A stretch of 64,000 nucleotides of DNA from Rhodoferax sp. (GCF_028688795.1 NZ_JAQTXM010000002.1:229804-293803), one strand, 5' to 3'; numbered from the stretch's first letter, positions 19,334-29,709 are shown. Notes: a model not told the origin generated them from the sequence alone. Made by a program: numbers and translations.

Positions 19334-19546
19334 TCAACCGCATCTGCTGATTTCGAGTTGCTCATATTCCAGAAACGCCTGAACAATATCCGGTACCAAT
19401 GTGGTCAGATTCACCATTCGGCTGGTGTAGCTGTTGTCGACACCTTCGCGCTTGGCGATCTCCCTCAGCGACTTCACCTCGCCCCGAATTAATCGCGCAA
19501 TTGACTTACTCGAAAGCTGCCAGTGGCGAACGACTCTAAACGCTAC
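19334..19546 (-). pseudogene. remnant of a recombinase/resolvase C-terminal region
   Basis: A 71-codon open stretch without a start. It reads IARLIRGEVKSLREIAKREG then VDNSYTSRMVNLTTLVPDIV, resembling the C-terminal helix-turn-helix segment of large serine recombinases. Nothing of the catalytic domain remains. It lies in the 520-bp gap between the cyclase and dnaQ; the rest of the gap (19547-19764) shows no gene. Confidence 0.5.
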
Positions 19547-19764
19547 TCAAGAGTCGGACAGGTAAGAAAACTGGCAACCTTGTTTGGTTGACAGTTTCCA
19601 AGTTCTTTGCACTGCCGATGAGCGACTGCTTCCGGCGAAATTGGAAGTCAGCTTTCCACATTTCGACGGGATTCATGCTGTTCCGGTGAGCGTCGGGTAT
19701 GGGTCTTAACCTGACCCAAACCTTATTGGCGATGAGCATTCATCTCTGTCGACATTCAACAGGA

Positions 19765-20484
19765 TCAGCTGGCCGCAACAGGCTCCAGCATGCGCCAGAC
19801 GGTTTTGCCTTTGCTGTCCTTGTCGATTTGCGCCAGCACACCTTCATGGGCGACGGCCTCTTGCGCGCTGGCCTGGATCACCGATAGCACAAAACCACTC
19901 AAATCCATGGCCGGTGGTTTGTTGCCACTGGCATCCAACGCAGAGGCGTCGTCCATCAGCAGCGCTTCTTGCCCGCGCGTGAGGTTGATGTACACATCGG
20001 CCAGCAATTCTGCGTCCAAGAGCGCGCCGTGCAGCGTGCGGCCCGAGTTGTCGACTTCAAGGCGGTCGCACAAGGCATCAAGCGAGTTGCGTTTGCCTGG
20101 AAACATCTCCTTGGCCATGACCAGTGTGTCGGTCACGCTGGCCACCACATTTTTCACCGGTGGCTGGCCCAGCTGCGCCAGTTCCATGTTCAGAAAACCC
20201 AGATCAAACGGCGCGTTGTGAATGACCACATGCGCGTCTTTCAGGTAGTCCATCAGGTCTTGCGCAACTTGCGAAAACTTGGGCTTGTCCTTCAAGAACT
20301 CTGTGGTGATGCCGTGCACCTTGAGCGCCTCCTCATGGCTGTCACGCCCGGGATTCACATAAAAATGCCGATTGTTGCCGGTGAGCTTGCGGTGCAGCAT
20401 CTCCACACAGCCAATTTCAACAATGCGGTCGCCGTTGTCGGCCGACAGGCCTGTGGTTTCGGTGTCTAAAAATATTTGGCGCAT
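19765..20484 (-). CDS. dnaQ: DNA polymerase III epsilon subunit (3'-5' exonuclease)
   Basis: A 239-residue DEDDh exonuclease providing proofreading for the replicative polymerase. Exo I is FLDTETTGLSADNGDRIVEI, Exo II is HNAPFDLGFLNMEL, and Exo III is GRTLHGALLDAELLADVYI with its histidine. It follows fdx by 41 bases on the same strand and may be read through from the isc operon, an arrangement also seen in related betaproteobacteria. Confidence 0.95.
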   Translation of the reverse strand: MRQIFLDTETTGLSADNGDRIVEIGCVEMLHRKLTGNNRHFYVNPGRDSHEEALKVHGITTEFLKDKPKFSQVAQDLMDYLKDAHVVIHNAPFDLGFLNMELAQLGQPPVKNVVASVTDTLVMAKEMFPGKRNSLDALCDRLEVDNSGRTLHGALLDAELLADVYINLTRGQEALLMDDASALDASGNKPPAMDLSGFVLSVIQASAQEAVAHEGVLAQIDKDSKGKTVWRMLEPVAAS

Positions 20485-20525
20485 GGTCAGTTGAGGACAG
20501 AGCTACATATCTGTCCCGCAAAGTT

Positions 20526-20864
20526 TCAATGATTTTCTTTGGCGTGGTTGATGGAGTATTTGGGTATCTCAATCACCAGGTCTTTTTTCGCCAGAATGGC
20601 CTGACAACTCAGGCGCGAGTTGGGCTGCAGGCCCCAGGCCTGGTCAAGCAAATCGTCTTCGTTTTCGTCCGAGGGCGCCAAAGACTCAAAACCTTCACGC
20701 ACGATCACGTGGCAGGTGGTGCAGGCGCAACTCATCTCGCAGGCGTGCTCGATGTTGATGTGATTTTCCAGCAAGGCTTCACAAATGGACGTTCCGGCGG
20801 GGACAGACAGCTCGGCACCCTGCGGGCAGTATTCAGCGTGGGGCAAAATTTTGATGATGGGCAT
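20526..20864 (-). CDS. fdx: ISC-type [2Fe-2S] ferredoxin
   Basis: 112 residues. The cluster ligands are visible as CEMSCACTTC (C-x5-C-x2-C with one intervening Cys) plus a distal cysteine in SRLSCQ, the adrenodoxin-like pattern. It supplies electrons to IscS/IscU during cluster assembly. Last isc gene here, 67 bases after hscA. No iscX follows; dnaQ does. Confidence 0.95.
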   Translation of the reverse strand: MPIIKILPHAEYCPQGAELSVPAGTSICEALLENHINIEHACEMSCACTTCHVIVREGFESLAPSDENEDDLLDQAWGLQPNSRLSCQAILAKKDLVIEIPKYSINHAKENH

Positions 20865-20931
20865 GGTGATTGGCTAATGAGTTGGGGTCAGAGCACGTTT
20901 GCTGCGCAAGGTGGTCTGACCCACAAAGTTT

Positions 20932-22797
20932 TTATATTGTTGCGATGTTTTTGCCAGCCAGGGCTTTTTGAATGCCTCGGTTCATGCGCATTGCCGCAAA
21001 GGCCTCGGTGCCTTTGGCAAGCGCCAGCGTGATGGCCTCGATGGCTTTGGCGTCTTCCAGGGTGCGGGCTGCGTGCACGTCTTTCATCAGCCGGTCAATA
21101 TCGGCGCGCTGCGCGTCATCCAACAAATCACCATCAGCCTTCAGGGCGCTGACCGTGGCCAAAATCATGCGATCGGCATCGACCCGTGCCTCGGTCACGG
21201 CGCGGGCCTGCATGTCGGCCTCAGCCGTGGTGAAGCTTTCCGCCAGCATGCGGGCAATTTGGTCATCGGCCAAGCCGTAAGAAGGTTTGACGGCAATTTG
21301 CGCCTCGACACCACTGCCCTGCTCACGTGCCGACACACTTAACAGGCCGTCTGCATCGACCGTGAAGGTGACGCGAATACGTGCGGCACCAGCGGCCATG
21401 GGCGGAATGCCGCGCAGCTCAAACCGCGCGAGACTGCGGCAATCGGCTACCAGGTCGCGCTCGCCTTGCACCACGTGCAGCGCCAGCGCGGTCTGGCCAT
21501 CAATGTAGGTGGTGAAGTCTTGAGCCTTGGCTGTTGGAATGGTCTCGTTGCGCAACACAATGCGCTCCACCAGGCCGCCCATGGTCTCGATGCCCAAGGA
21601 GAGTGGAATCACGTCCAGCAGAAGCAACTCACCCCCGGGGTTGTTACCGGCCAATTGATTTGCCTGAATGGCGGCGCCCAGCGCCACCACTTCATCGGGG
21701 TTCAGGTTGTTCAGCGGGGCCTGACCAAAAAACTCGCCCACCGCCTGCTGGATTTGCGGCATGCGGGTGGAGCCACCCACCATCACCACGCCTTTGACAT
21801 CCTGCACGGTGAGCTTGGCATCTCGCAGCGCCTTGCACACCGCATTCAGGGTACGAGCAGTCAGCGCGCTGGTGGCTGACTCGAAATCAGAACATTTCAC
21901 GTCAAATGTGACTCTAGCCCCCGTATTCATTGCGTCAAAAGCTACACAATCAGTAGCAGATAAACATTCCTTGCAGTTCCTTGCAACAGCTTTGAGGGCG
22001 GCTTTGTCGGTCGGGCTGGCGCTGTCCATGGACCCGGCGCCGGTCTTCGCCAGCACCCAGTCGGCCAAGGCGTGATCGTAATCATCGCCACCCAGGGCCG
22101 AGTCACCACCGGTGGCCACCACCTCAAACACGCCTTGCGTCAGGCGCAGGATAGAGATGTCAAAGGTGCCGCCACCCAGGTCGTAAATCGCATAAACGCC
22201 TTCAGCCGCGTTGTCCAGCCCGTAGGCAATGGCTGCGGCGGTGGGTTCGTTGATCAGGCGCAGCACGTTCAGGCCGGCCAGCTGTGCCGCATCTTTGGTG
22301 GCTTGGCGCTGGGCATCGTCAAAATAGGCTGGCACAGTGATCACGGCACCATACAAGTCATCATTGAAAGTGTCTTCAGCGCGGTAACGCAGGGTCGCCA
22401 GAATGTCGGCGCTCACCTCGACTGGCGACTTTTCGCCCTGCACCGTCTGGATGCCCAACATGCCTGGGTGATCCACAAAATGGTAGGGCAGCTTGGCGGC
22501 CAGCGCCACGTCTTTCAGGCTGCGGCCCATGAAACGTTTGACCGATGCAATGGTGTTTTCCGGGTCACCCACACCACTGACAACCGCGTCCCCGCCAATC
22601 TGGCGCCCACCGTCTGCCAGGTAGCGCACCACCGAGGGCAAGATCACTTGGCCTTTAGCGTCCGGCAAACATTCAGCCACACCATGACGCACAGACGCCA
22701 CCAGCGAATGTGTCGTGCCCAGATCAATGCCTATGGCTATGCGCCGTTCATGCGGGTTGGGCGTTTGCCCGGGTTCGGAAATTTGAAGTAAGGCCAT
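20932..22797 (-). CDS. hscA: Fe-S assembly chaperone HscA (Hsp70 family)
   Basis: 621 residues from ATG 22797, preferred because the protein then begins [11 protein letters not shown] as in other HscA proteins; an in-frame ATG at 22833 would add 12. The nucleotide-binding domain shows [27 protein letters not shown] and [13 protein letters not shown]. HscA and its J-partner HscB release the nascent cluster from IscU to acceptors. It is downstream of hscB in the operon. Confidence 0.95.
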   Translation of the reverse strand: MALLQISEPGQTPNPHERRIAIGIDLGTTHSLVASVRHGVAECLPDAKGQVILPSVVRYLADGGRQIGGDAVVSGVGDPENTIASVKRFMGRSLKDVALAAKLPYHFVDHPGMLGIQTVQGEKSPVEVSADILATLRYRAEDTFNDDLYGAVITVPAYFDDAQRQATKDAAQLAGLNVLRLINEPTAAAIAYGLDNAAEGVYAIYDLGGGTFDISILRLTQGVFEVVATGGDSALGGDDYDHALADWVLAKTGAGSMDSASPTDKAALKAVARNCKECLSATDCVAFDAMNTGARVTFDVKCSDFESATSALTARTLNAVCKALRDAKLTVQDVKGVVMVGGSTRMPQIQQAVGEFFGQAPLNNLNPDEVVALGAAIQANQLAGNNPGGELLLLDVIPLSLGIETMGGLVERIVLRNETIPTAKAQDFTTYIDGQTALALHVVQGERDLVADCRSLARFELRGIPPMAAGAARIRVTFTVDADGLLSVSAREQGSGVEAQIAVKPSYGLADDQIARMLAESFTTAEADMQARAVTEARVDADRMILATVSALKADGDLLDDAQRADIDRLMKDVHAARTLEDAKAIEAITLALAKGTEAFAAMRMNRGIQKALAGKNIATI

Positions 22798-22925
22798 GAT
22801 CAATTTTGAAAATATGGATTGCGAATGTTGCAACTCTAGGCACGGGCCGGGGAGGCCATGACAACGGCGAACGTCAGGTCAGGCATGTGACTTCAAGCAT
22901 TGGCTGGTCGCAATTTTTGACTCAC

Positions 22926-23444
22926 TCAAGCCTCAAGCTGGTCCAGCCGGGCATCAACATCGGCAGCAAAGCGTTCAATGAACATCAGCGCCCTGACCTG
23001 TGCCACAGCCGCTGGGTAATCTTGCAACAGGTCCAGCAGCTGCTCTATTTTTTGCAGCACCTCACGCTCAGCAAGTCTGCACTGCAGGCTGATTTTCTCT
23101 AAATCTTCAGCGGTTTGGGCATCGTCAAGTTCTTCACGCCATTCCATTTGCTGCATCAAAAACGCACCCGGCATGGCCGTGTTGTTTTCGGCATTCACCG
23201 GTGCACCGTGCAATTCACACAAATAAGCGGCGCGCTTGAGCGGGTTTTTCAGGCGCTGGTAGGCCTCATTGATGCGCACCGACCACTGCATGGCAATGCG
23301 TTGGGCTGCCGCGCCCTGGGCCGTGAACTTATCGGGGTGCGCCTGGCGCTGCAGATCTTTCCAGCGCGCGTCAAGCACTGCCCTGTCTTGGGCGAAGCGC
23401 TGCTCCAGCCCAAACAGCTCGAAATCATCCGACTGTAAATTCAC
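22926..23444 (-). CDS. hscB: J-domain co-chaperone HscB
   Basis: 172 residues. The N-terminal J domain carries HPDKF in [14 protein letters not shown]; the C-terminal three-helix IscU-binding domain follows ([19 protein letters not shown]). The start codon overlaps the iscA stop by four bases, so translation is coupled. It presents IscU to HscA. Confidence 0.95.
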   Translation of the reverse strand: MNLQSDDFELFGLEQRFAQDRAVLDARWKDLQRQAHPDKFTAQGAAAQRIAMQWSVRINEAYQRLKNPLKRAAYLCELHGAPVNAENNTAMPGAFLMQQMEWREELDDAQTAEDLEKISLQCRLAEREVLQKIEQLLDLLQDYPAAVAQVRALMFIERFAADVDARLDQLEA

Positions 23445-23764
23445 ACCCGAAACGACTCGCCGCAGCCGCAGCGGTCACGCTCTTTGGGGTTATTGAACTT
23501 GAAGCCTTCGTTGAGACCTTCACGCACAAAATCCAGCTCTGTGCCGTCCAGGTAGGCAAAACTTTTGGGGTCCACAAGCACCTTCACGCCGTGGCCTTCA
23601 AACACCATGTCTTCCGGGGGAATCTCATCGACATATTCCAGCTTGTAGGCCATGCCGGAACACCCGGTGGTTTTGACACCCAGGCGCACGCCCACACCTT
23701 GACCACGTTTGGTCAGGTAGCGGGTGATGTGCCGGGCAGCGGCTTCAGTCAGCGTCACAGCCAT
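23441..23764 (-). CDS. iscA: A-type iron-sulfur carrier IscA
   Basis: 107 residues from ATG 23764 ([17 protein letters not shown]). The three cysteines of the family are present: one in [10 protein letters not shown] and two in DRCGCGESF near the C-terminus. It receives or delivers clusters for [4Fe-4S] maturation. A 65-base gap separates it from iscU; it overlaps hscB. Confidence 0.95.
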   Translation of the reverse strand: MAVTLTEAAARHITRYLTKRGQGVGVRLGVKTTGCSGMAYKLEYVDEIPPEDMVFEGHGVKVLVDPKSFAYLDGTELDFVREGLNEGFKFNNPKERDRCGCGESFRV

Positions 23765-23829
23765 TTTGTTAACAATCCAGGTCGGTGACAGTCCGCCATG
23801 CACCTTGCAGCGCTGACGGTCTGGCGTTT

Positions 23830-24228
23830 TTAGTGAGTTTGAGCTTCGGCGTGTTTTTGACGGTAGTCGTTGACCGCAGCTTTAATGGCATCTTCCGCCA
23901 AAATCGAACAATGGATTTTGACAGGAGGCAAGGCCAGTTCTTCAGCAATCTCGCTATTTTTAAGCGCCGCCGCTTGGTCCAGCGTCTTGCCCTTGACCCA
24001 TTCGGTCACCAGCGAGCTGGAGGCAATGGCCGATCCGCAGCCATAGGTCTTGAACCGTGCGTCTTCAATCACGCCGGTTTCGGGGTTGACCTTGATTTGC
24101 AGCTTCATCACATCGCCACAAGCTGGTGCACCGACCATGCCGGTGCCAACCGAGTCGTCTCCCTTGTCGAACGAGCCCACATTGCGGGGATTTTCGTAGT
24201 GGTCTACCACTTTTTCAGAATATGCCAT
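23830..24228 (-). CDS. iscU: Fe-S cluster scaffold IscU
   Basis: 132 residues. All three cluster cysteines are seen ([34 protein letters not shown]) with the stabilising Asp in ACGD. The HscA-recognition site is LPPVKIHC, the usual LPPVK motif. The N-terminus [18 protein letters not shown] is canonical. It lies 21 bases downstream of iscS. Confidence 0.97.
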   Translation of the reverse strand: MAYSEKVVDHYENPRNVGSFDKGDDSVGTGMVGAPACGDVMKLQIKVNPETGVIEDARFKTYGCGSAIASSSLVTEWVKGKTLDQAAALKNSEIAEELALPPVKIHCSILAEDAIKAAVNDYRQKHAEAQTH

Positions 24229-24249
24229 GGTGCTTCTCCTTGGGTTAAA

Positions 24250-25470
24250 TTAATGTGCCGCCCACTGGATCGTGGAGATGTCAATACCTTCTTTGTACAT
24301 ATCCCACAGCGGACTGAGTTCTCGCAAGCGGGCCACGTTTTCCTTGATGGTGCCCACGGCGTAATCAATTTCTTCTTCGGTGGTCCAGCGGCCAATCGTC
24401 ATGCGAAGGCTGCTGTGGGCAAGTTCGTCGCTACGGCCCAGGGCACGCAGCACATAGCTGGGTTCCAAACTGGCCGAGGTGCAGGCCGAGCCGCTACTTA
24501 CCGCCAAGCCCTTGATGCCCATGATCAAGGACTCGCCCTCGACATAGTTGAAGCTGATGTTCAGGTTGTGCGGCACGCGTTGCGTCAAGTGACCATTGAT
24601 GAAGACCTGCTCAATGCCTTCCAGGCCTGCAATCATGCGGTCGTGCAGCGCCTGTATCTTGACCAATTCATCGGCCATTTCTTCTTTGGCAATGCGGTAG
24701 GCCTCGCCCATGCCGACGATCTGGTGTGTGGGCAACGTGCCAGATCGCATGCCGCGCTCGTGGCCACCACCGTGCATCTGGGCTTCCAGGCGAATACGCG
24801 GTTTGCGGCGCACAAACAGTGCACCCACGCCCTTGGGGCCATAGGTTTTGTGGGCCGTCAAGCTCATCAAGTCCACCGGCATTTTGCTGATGTCAAATGC
24901 TACACGGCCAGTGGCTTGCGCAGCGTCCACATGAAACACCACCCCATGCGCGCGGCAAATATTGCCAATGGCAGTGATGTCTTGAATGACACCGATTTCA
25001 TTGTTGACATACATCACGCTGGCCAAAATGGTGTCAGGGCGAATGGCCGCTTTGAAGGCATCCAAATTCACCAGGCCATCGGCCTGCACGTCAAGGTAAG
25101 TCACCTCAAAGCCTTGGCGCTCCAGCTCACGGCAAGTGTCAAGCACTGCTTTATGCTCGGTCTTGACGGTGATGATGTGCTTGCCCTTGCTTTGGTAAAA
25201 GTGCGCGGCGCCCTTCAAAGCCAGGTTGTTGGACTCGGTCGCACCCGATGTCCAGACGATTTCGCGTGGGTCGGCGCCAATCAGTTCAGCCACTTGCTCG
25301 CGGGCTTTTTCAACAGCGGCTTCGGCCTCCCAGCCCCAAGCATGGCTGCGGGACGCCGGGTTGCCAAAATGGCTTCTAAGCCACGGAATCATGGCATCCA
25401 CCACCCGCTGGTCGCAAGGGTTGGTAGCGCTGTAGTCCATGTAAATGGGAAAGTGTGGGGTGCTGTCCAT
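24250..25470 (-). CDS. iscS: cysteine desulfurase IscS
   Basis: 406 residues from ATG 25470 ([18 protein letters not shown]). PLP lysine in [12 protein letters not shown] and catalytic cysteine in [13 protein letters not shown] are intact, with the C-terminal IscU-binding tail [20 protein letters not shown]. It provides persulfide sulfur for cluster assembly and possibly for thiamine and tRNA thiolation. It follows iscR by 31 bases. Confidence 0.97.
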   Translation of the reverse strand: MDSTPHFPIYMDYSATNPCDQRVVDAMIPWLRSHFGNPASRSHAWGWEAEAAVEKAREQVAELIGADPREIVWTSGATESNNLALKGAAHFYQSKGKHIITVKTEHKAVLDTCRELERQGFEVTYLDVQADGLVNLDAFKAAIRPDTILASVMYVNNEIGVIQDITAIGNICRAHGVVFHVDAAQATGRVAFDISKMPVDLMSLTAHKTYGPKGVGALFVRRKPRIRLEAQMHGGGHERGMRSGTLPTHQIVGMGEAYRIAKEEMADELVKIQALHDRMIAGLEGIEQVFINGHLTQRVPHNLNISFNYVEGESLIMGIKGLAVSSGSACTSASLEPSYVLRALGRSDELAHSSLRMTIGRWTTEEEIDYAVGTIKENVARLRELSPLWDMYKEGIDISTIQWAAH

Positions 25471-25501
25471 GTTTGTATCTCTTGATGAATTGAGGTGTGA
25501 T

Positions 25502-26038
25502 TTACATCTTGGCGTAGCTGGCACCCAGGGCAAACACTGAGTTAGGTGCGTTGATGCGGATCGGTTTCATGACCGGCATGCTGGAAATGGCGCGTTTGAG
25601 CGTGGGTTTTTCTTCCATCTGGAAGCCCTTGGCCAACTGGTCGTCTACCAGTTTTTGCAGACTGACCGAGTCCAGAAACTCCACCATCTTCACATTCAGT
25701 GACGCCCACAACTCGTGTGTCATGCAGCGGGCACCTTCACCCAGGCAGTTCTCCTTGCCACCACACTGCGTGGCATCAAGCGGCTCATCTACCGAGGTGA
25801 TGATTTCTGCCACCGTGATGTCGGCAGGCGAACGCGCCAGGGTGTAGCCGCCACCTGGGCCACGGGTCGATTCGACCAGGGCGTTGCGGCGCAGCTTGCC
25901 AAACAGCTGCTCCAGGTAAGACAGGGAAATTTGCTGACGCTGGCTGATGGCCGCCAGCGTGACGGGGCCAGCCGATTGGCGCAAACCCAAATCAATCATC
26001 GCGGTGACCGCAAAACGGCCTTTGGTAGTAAGACGCAT
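25502..26038 (-). CDS. iscR: Rrf2-family regulator IscR
   Basis: 178 residues with an N-terminal winged helix ([17 protein letters not shown]) and the [2Fe-2S] ligand set C92, C98, C105 and His108 in [17 protein letters not shown]. The last cysteine is one residue further along than in E. coli IscR. It represses its own operon when the cluster is loaded. It is the first gene of iscRSUA-hscBA-fdx. Confidence 0.95.
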   Translation of the reverse strand: MRLTTKGRFAVTAMIDLGLRQSAGPVTLAAISQRQQISLSYLEQLFGKLRRNALVESTRGPGGGYTLARSPADITVAEIITSVDEPLDATQCGGKENCLGEGARCMTHELWASLNVKMVEFLDSVSLQKLVDDQLAKGFQMEEKPTLKRAISSMPVMKPIRINAPNSVFALGASYAKM

Positions 26039-26141
26039 GGCAAACTCCTGAGATCAAGTAAACAAACAACTCGGCACCTTGGGTAGCAGGCAAATTCAAC
26101 CGGTAAAGGCCCGCATTTAAGGGGTGGATCAAAGGGCTGAA

Positions 26142-26195
26142 GCCGACTAACGTGGTCAAGTATACCCAACACCAGAGCGTTTTAGTCGGGTAAGT
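26142..26195 (-). promoter_or_regulatory. probable IscR-controlled promoter region of the isc operon
   Basis: Two inverted CCGACTAA half-sites (plus-strand GCCGACTAACG at 26142 and TTTTAGTCGGGT at about 26180) resemble halves of type 1 IscR sites. On the minus strand TTGACC (26159-26154) could be a -35 box next to one of them. No clear -10 follows, so the exact promoter is uncertain. Confidence 0.4.
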
Positions 26196-26219
26196 AGACT
26201 GGTCAGTATTTTTTTAAGG

Positions 26220-28346
26220 TTATTTGCCGGCTACCAGTGAAACCACGTTGTCGGTGCCAGCCGCACCGAAGGCTTGCTCCTTCAAAATGCCCAGCTGGTC
26301 ACGCACCCGGGCGGCCTTTTCAAACTCCAAGTTGCGGGCGTGTTCCATCATGAGTTTTTCCAGGCGTTTGATTTCACGTGAGATGTCTTTCTCGCTCATG
26401 TCTTCGACTTGCGCGCGCTGCATCGCATCGCGTTCCAGCTTCTCTGCCTCTTTACCGGCCTTTTCGCTGTATACGCCATCAATCAAGTCACGCACTTCTT
26501 TGACAATGGAACGCGGCGTGATGCCGTGCGCCAGGTTGTGCGCCACCTGCTTGACGCGCCGACGCTGGGTTTCACCAATGGCTTTTTTCATTGACTCGGT
26601 GATCTTGTCGGCATACAAAATCGCTCTGCCCTCCAGATTTCGGGCAGCGCGGCCAATGGTTTGAATCAGGCTGCGCTCAGATCGCAAAAAGCCCTCCTTG
26701 TCGGCATCCAGAATCGCCACCAGCGAAACCTCCGGAATGTCCAGGCCTTCTCTTAACAAGTTGATCCCCACAAGCACATCAAAGGTGCCTAGGCGCAGGT
26801 CGCGCAAGATTTCGACCCGCTCCACAGTGTCGATGTCGCTGTGCAGGTAACGCACCTTGACGCCGTTGTCACTTAAATAGTCTGTCAACTGCTCAGCCAT
26901 GCGCTTGGTCAGGGTGGTGATCAGCACACGCTCGTGTTTTTCGACACGAATACGAATTTCTTGCAGCACGTCATCAACCTGAGTGGTGGCCGGGCGCACT
27001 TCCACTTCCGGGTCGACCAGACCGGTGGGGCGAACCAGTTGCTCTACCACCTGGCCGGTATGGTCTTTTTCCCACTGGCCCGGCGTGGCCGAGACAAACA
27101 CGGCCTGGCGCATCTTGGTCTCGAATTCTTCAAACTTGAGCGGCCGGTTGTCCAACGCACTGGGCAGCCGAAAGCCGTAGTCCACCAGCGTGGTCTTGCG
27201 CGAGCGGTCGCCGTTGTACATGCCGCCAAACTGGCCAATCAGCACATGGGACTCGTCCAGAAACATCACCGCGTCTTTGGGTAAATAGTCGGTGAGCGTG
27301 GCCGGAGGCGCGCCGGGCGCCGAGCCAGCCAGGTGGCGCGAGTAGTTTTCAATGCCCTTGCAGTGCCCCACTTCGCTGAGCATTTCCAGATCAAAGCGGG
27401 TGCGCTGCTCAAGGCGCTGGGCTTCCACCAGCTTGCCCTGGCCGACAAACTCTTTCACGCGGTCGCTCAGTTCAATTTTGATAGCCTCCACCGCAGACAG
27501 CACTTGCTCTCTAGGCGTGACGTAATGGCTGCTTGGGTACACGGTAAAACGCGGAATCTTTTGCCGGATGCGCCCGGTGAGCGGGTCAAACAGCTGCAGG
27601 CTCTCGATCTCGTCGTCAAACAGCTCGACACGAATCGCCATCTCGGAATGTTCAGCCGGAAAGATGTCGATGGTGTCACCCCGCACCCGAAACGCACCGC
27701 GTGAAAAATCGACGTCATTGCGCTGGTATTGCATGCGCACCAGCTGGGCAATCATGTCGCGCTGACCCATTTTGTCGCCGGCGCGCAGGGTCATCACCAT
27801 CTTGTGGTACGCCTCGGGCTGGCCAATGCCGTAGATGGCCGACACCGTAGCGACGATCACCACATCGCGCCGCTCCAGCACACTTTTGGTACAGCTCAAG
27901 CGCATTTGCTCGATGTGTTCGTTGATGGCGGAATCTTTTTCAATGAACAGATCACGTTGCGGCACATACGCCTCGGGCTGGTAGTAGTCGTAGTAGCTGA
28001 CAAAATACTCCACCGCGTTTTTCGGAAAAAACTCGCGGAATTCACTGTACAACTGCGCCGCCAGCGTCTTATTGGGCGCAAAGACAATGGCAGGCCGCCC
28101 CAGCCGCGCAATCACATTCGCCATGGTGAAGGTTTTGCCTGAGCCGGTGACACCCAGCAAAGTCTGAAACACCTCGCCATCGTTGATGCCTTCCACCAAC
28201 TGGTTGATGGCCTCAGGCTGATCACCCGCCGGAGGGTACGGCTGGTACAACTCGAAGGGCGAATCCAGAAAGCTAACAAACTGGCCAGTGCGGATGTGCG
28301 CGGTGTCGTCGGACGTGGCGAGCGCGATCGGGATGGGTGCGGGCAT
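26220..28346 (-). CDS. uvrB: excinuclease ABC subunit B
   Basis: 708 residues, normal length. Walker A is [13 protein letters not shown], the beta-hairpin that probes DNA is [15 protein letters not shown], the DEAD-type box is FLDESHV, and motif VI is QTIGRAARN. The C-terminal UVR motif region ([20 protein letters not shown]) binds UvrC. The start lies only 22 bases from a hairpin terminator and about 60 from the island repeat, so its native upstream region may have been altered. Confidence 0.97.
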   Translation of the reverse strand: MPAPIPIALATSDDTAHIRTGQFVSFLDSPFELYQPYPPAGDQPEAINQLVEGINDGEVFQTLLGVTGSGKTFTMANVIARLGRPAIVFAPNKTLAAQLYSEFREFFPKNAVEYFVSYYDYYQPEAYVPQRDLFIEKDSAINEHIEQMRLSCTKSVLERRDVVIVATVSAIYGIGQPEAYHKMVMTLRAGDKMGQRDMIAQLVRMQYQRNDVDFSRGAFRVRGDTIDIFPAEHSEMAIRVELFDDEIESLQLFDPLTGRIRQKIPRFTVYPSSHYVTPREQVLSAVEAIKIELSDRVKEFVGQGKLVEAQRLEQRTRFDLEMLSEVGHCKGIENYSRHLAGSAPGAPPATLTDYLPKDAVMFLDESHVLIGQFGGMYNGDRSRKTTLVDYGFRLPSALDNRPLKFEEFETKMRQAVFVSATPGQWEKDHTGQVVEQLVRPTGLVDPEVEVRPATTQVDDVLQEIRIRVEKHERVLITTLTKRMAEQLTDYLSDNGVKVRYLHSDIDTVERVEILRDLRLGTFDVLVGINLLREGLDIPEVSLVAILDADKEGFLRSERSLIQTIGRAARNLEGRAILYADKITESMKKAIGETQRRRVKQVAHNLAHGITPRSIVKEVRDLIDGVYSEKAGKEAEKLERDAMQRAQVEDMSEKDISREIKRLEKLMMEHARNLEFEKAARVRDQLGILKEQAFGAAGTDNVVSLVAGK

Positions 28347-28367
28347 AAATTGAGGATTTCCAAAAAG

Positions 28368-28398
28368 AAAAGCCCAACTGAAATCAGTTGGGCTTTTT
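28368..28398. terminator. bidirectional hairpin terminator next to uvrB
   Basis: A 13-bp perfect stem, AAAGCCCAACTGA with TCAGTTGGGCTTT, has an A-rich left flank and T run on the right, so it could end transcription either way. On the minus strand it would block read-through from the island antitoxin gene into uvrB. Confidence 0.8.
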
Positions 28399-28403
28399 GT
28401 GTG

Positions 28404-28506
28404 TGGTGGTGGAGTGCGGACGCGGGTTCAATTCCGATCTCCAAAGCCGTGAGGCAAGTTTACGGCACTTGTCCCCGCTTTTGTAGATTGTCCGTTTCAC
28501 ATCGTG
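28404..28506 (+). repeat. left copy of a 103-bp direct repeat, candidate island attachment site
   Basis: It matches 40843-40945 at 99 of 103 positions. It contains GGACGCGGGTTCAATTCC followed by ATCTCCA, which resembles the T-arm and 3' end of tmRNA with a few bases missing, and ends with a segment forming an imperfect hairpin (TCTCCAAAGC with GCTTTTGTAGA). The partner lies beside the tyrosine recombinase gene, so the pair may be attL/attR of the 12.4-kb segment between them. Confidence 0.65.
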
Positions 28507-28513
28507 GCAACCG

Positions 28514-28801
28514 TCAGACTGGCGTTAACTCAAGTTTGATGCGTTGACCAAGAGCCGCTGCCGCACCCGCCAAGGTTGTCAAAGTAAGGCTGGTATCGTT
28601 TTCGTCCAGCAAACGGTTGAGCGAGGCGCGACTGGTACGCATCTTCTTCGCCATCGCGGTCTTGGTGATCTTTTGAGCCGACATCTCCTGCTCAATCTGC
28701 CAGGCAATCACCCTCTTAACCGCCACGGCAGTCACCTCTTCCAGCATGCCCTCATCCGCAAGGAAGTCATCGAAATCGCTACCGATGTTTTGATTTTTCA
28801 T
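28514..28801 (-). CDS. helix-turn-helix antitoxin of a Gp49/HigB-type toxin
   Basis: 95 residues. The C-terminal half is an XRE-type helix-turn-helix (KITKTAMAKKMRTSRASLNR), after an N-terminal acidic linker. Its start overlaps the stop of the upstream toxin frame by four bases, the toxin-first layout of HigBA-like modules. It should bind the toxin and repress the pair. Since the toxin frame is broken, this antitoxin may now be unneeded. Confidence 0.8.
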   Translation of the reverse strand: MKNQNIGSDFDDFLADEGMLEEVTAVAVKRVIAWQIEQEMSAQKITKTAMAKKMRTSRASLNRLLDENDTSLTLTTLAGAAAALGQRIKLELTPV

Positions 28802-29153
28802 TTTTTCCTCTTCAACAGTTTGAGGAGTTCTTTTGCCAAATCCAGTTCCGGTTTGGGAGTCTTCTGCTCCTTCTTTATGAAACCATGCAATAAAACCATC
28901 ACGTCCCCATCAAGAACAAACAGCACTCGTGCAATTCGATTGCTTAACCTCGTGCGGACTTCCCAGATGCCACTTTCGAGATGCGCCACCAACGGCATGC
29001 CCAAAGGCCAACCGAACTGAACGGTTTTAATGTCTTCGCCAATAGTCTTTCGCTCAACGACGGGCAGATCCTTCAGCCAATCACGAACCGGCTCGCCACC
29101 GGCATCCGTCTTGAAAAACCGTGCGCCTAAAGTTGGTGGGACTTTTTTTCCAT
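28798..29153 (-). pseudogene. Gp49/HigB-like toxin, shifted out of frame by an A7 run
   Basis: An ATG at 29153 is followed by G and seven A; one extra A would give MEKKVPPTLGARFFKTDAGG continuing in the long frame EPVRDWLKDLP...WPLGMPLVAHL down to the stop at 28798. As it stands the ATG frame ends after eight codons and the long frame has no start until an internal ATG at 29004. The family is about 115 residues and begins near GARFFK, so a start at 29004 would lose nearly half the protein. It is inactive, slippage-expressed, or a homopolymer sequencing error. Confidence 0.7.
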
Positions 29154-29322
29154 GGTCTAGTGTATCAACTTTGGTACGTTTTCAAATCTGATTTGCAGTT
29201 GCTTTATGGTGTTCCTACTTCGAACGCCACTTGGAAATGCTTGATGCATCATTCTGATCACGATGTACGCGGGCTTCTGATCCTAGGCTAAGCTCATTTC
29301 CCACAATCTTTTCTTGTTAGTC

Positions 29323-29351
29323 TTGATTTTTCCCTTTTTGGGAAATATAAT
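29323..29351 (+). promoter_or_regulatory. higB promoter with palindromic operator filling the spacer
   Basis: TTGATT (29323-29328) and TATAAT (29346-29351) are exactly 17 bp apart. The whole spacer is the inverted repeat TTTCCC-TTTTT-GGGAAA. A repressor bound there would directly exclude RNA polymerase. The toxin start is 32 bases beyond the -10 box. Confidence 0.75.
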
Positions 29352-29382
29352 GCGAGACTGACTATGCACACACTGTTCCTTC

Positions 29383-29667
29383 ATGCGAATTCTGGGTTTG
29401 CCCATCCTCGAGGCGTTCAAAAAAAATCATGCAACCTCTCGAGGCCAGCTGGATGCGTGGCAAACAGACGTCGAGCGCGAGACCTGGCAAGCGTCACATG
29501 ACATCAAGAAGAGGTACAGAAGTGCAGATTTCCTGGCCGACAACCGGGTCATCTTTGACATAAAGGGCAATTCATATCGGCTTGTTGTCAAGGTCAGATA
29601 TCAAAACGGACTGGTGGTAGTTGAATGGGTTGGGACTCACTCCGAGTACAGCAAAAAGAAGTTTTAG
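29383..29667 (+). CDS. higB: HigB-family mRNA interferase toxin
   Basis: 94 residues of the RelE-like HigB family: LEAFKKNHATSRGQLDAWQT, KKRYRSADFLADNRVIFDIK, YRLVVKVRYQNGLVVVEWVG and the terminal HSEYSKKKF with the conserved His-x-x-Tyr. Members cleave translated mRNA at the ribosome. It is 42 bases before its antitoxin gene and sits under the promoter at 29323-29351. Confidence 0.9.
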   Translation: MRILGLPILEAFKKNHATSRGQLDAWQTDVERETWQASHDIKKRYRSADFLADNRVIFDIKGNSYRLVVKVRYQNGLVVVEWVGTHSEYSKKKF

Positions 29668-29709
29668 ACAGATCTAAGTGATGTGCGCTAGCAATAAATG
29701 GAGATGACA

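Noticed and set aside
23785..25485. 566-codon plus-strand open frame opposite iscU and iscS
   Set aside because: Antisense shadow of two certain genes in GC-rich DNA; histidine- and alanine-rich translation with no family features.
28404..28506. Intact tmRNA or tRNA gene at the island repeat
   Set aside because: Only a T-arm-like and acceptor-like fragment is present; the rest of the molecule is missing and several bases of the arm are absent.
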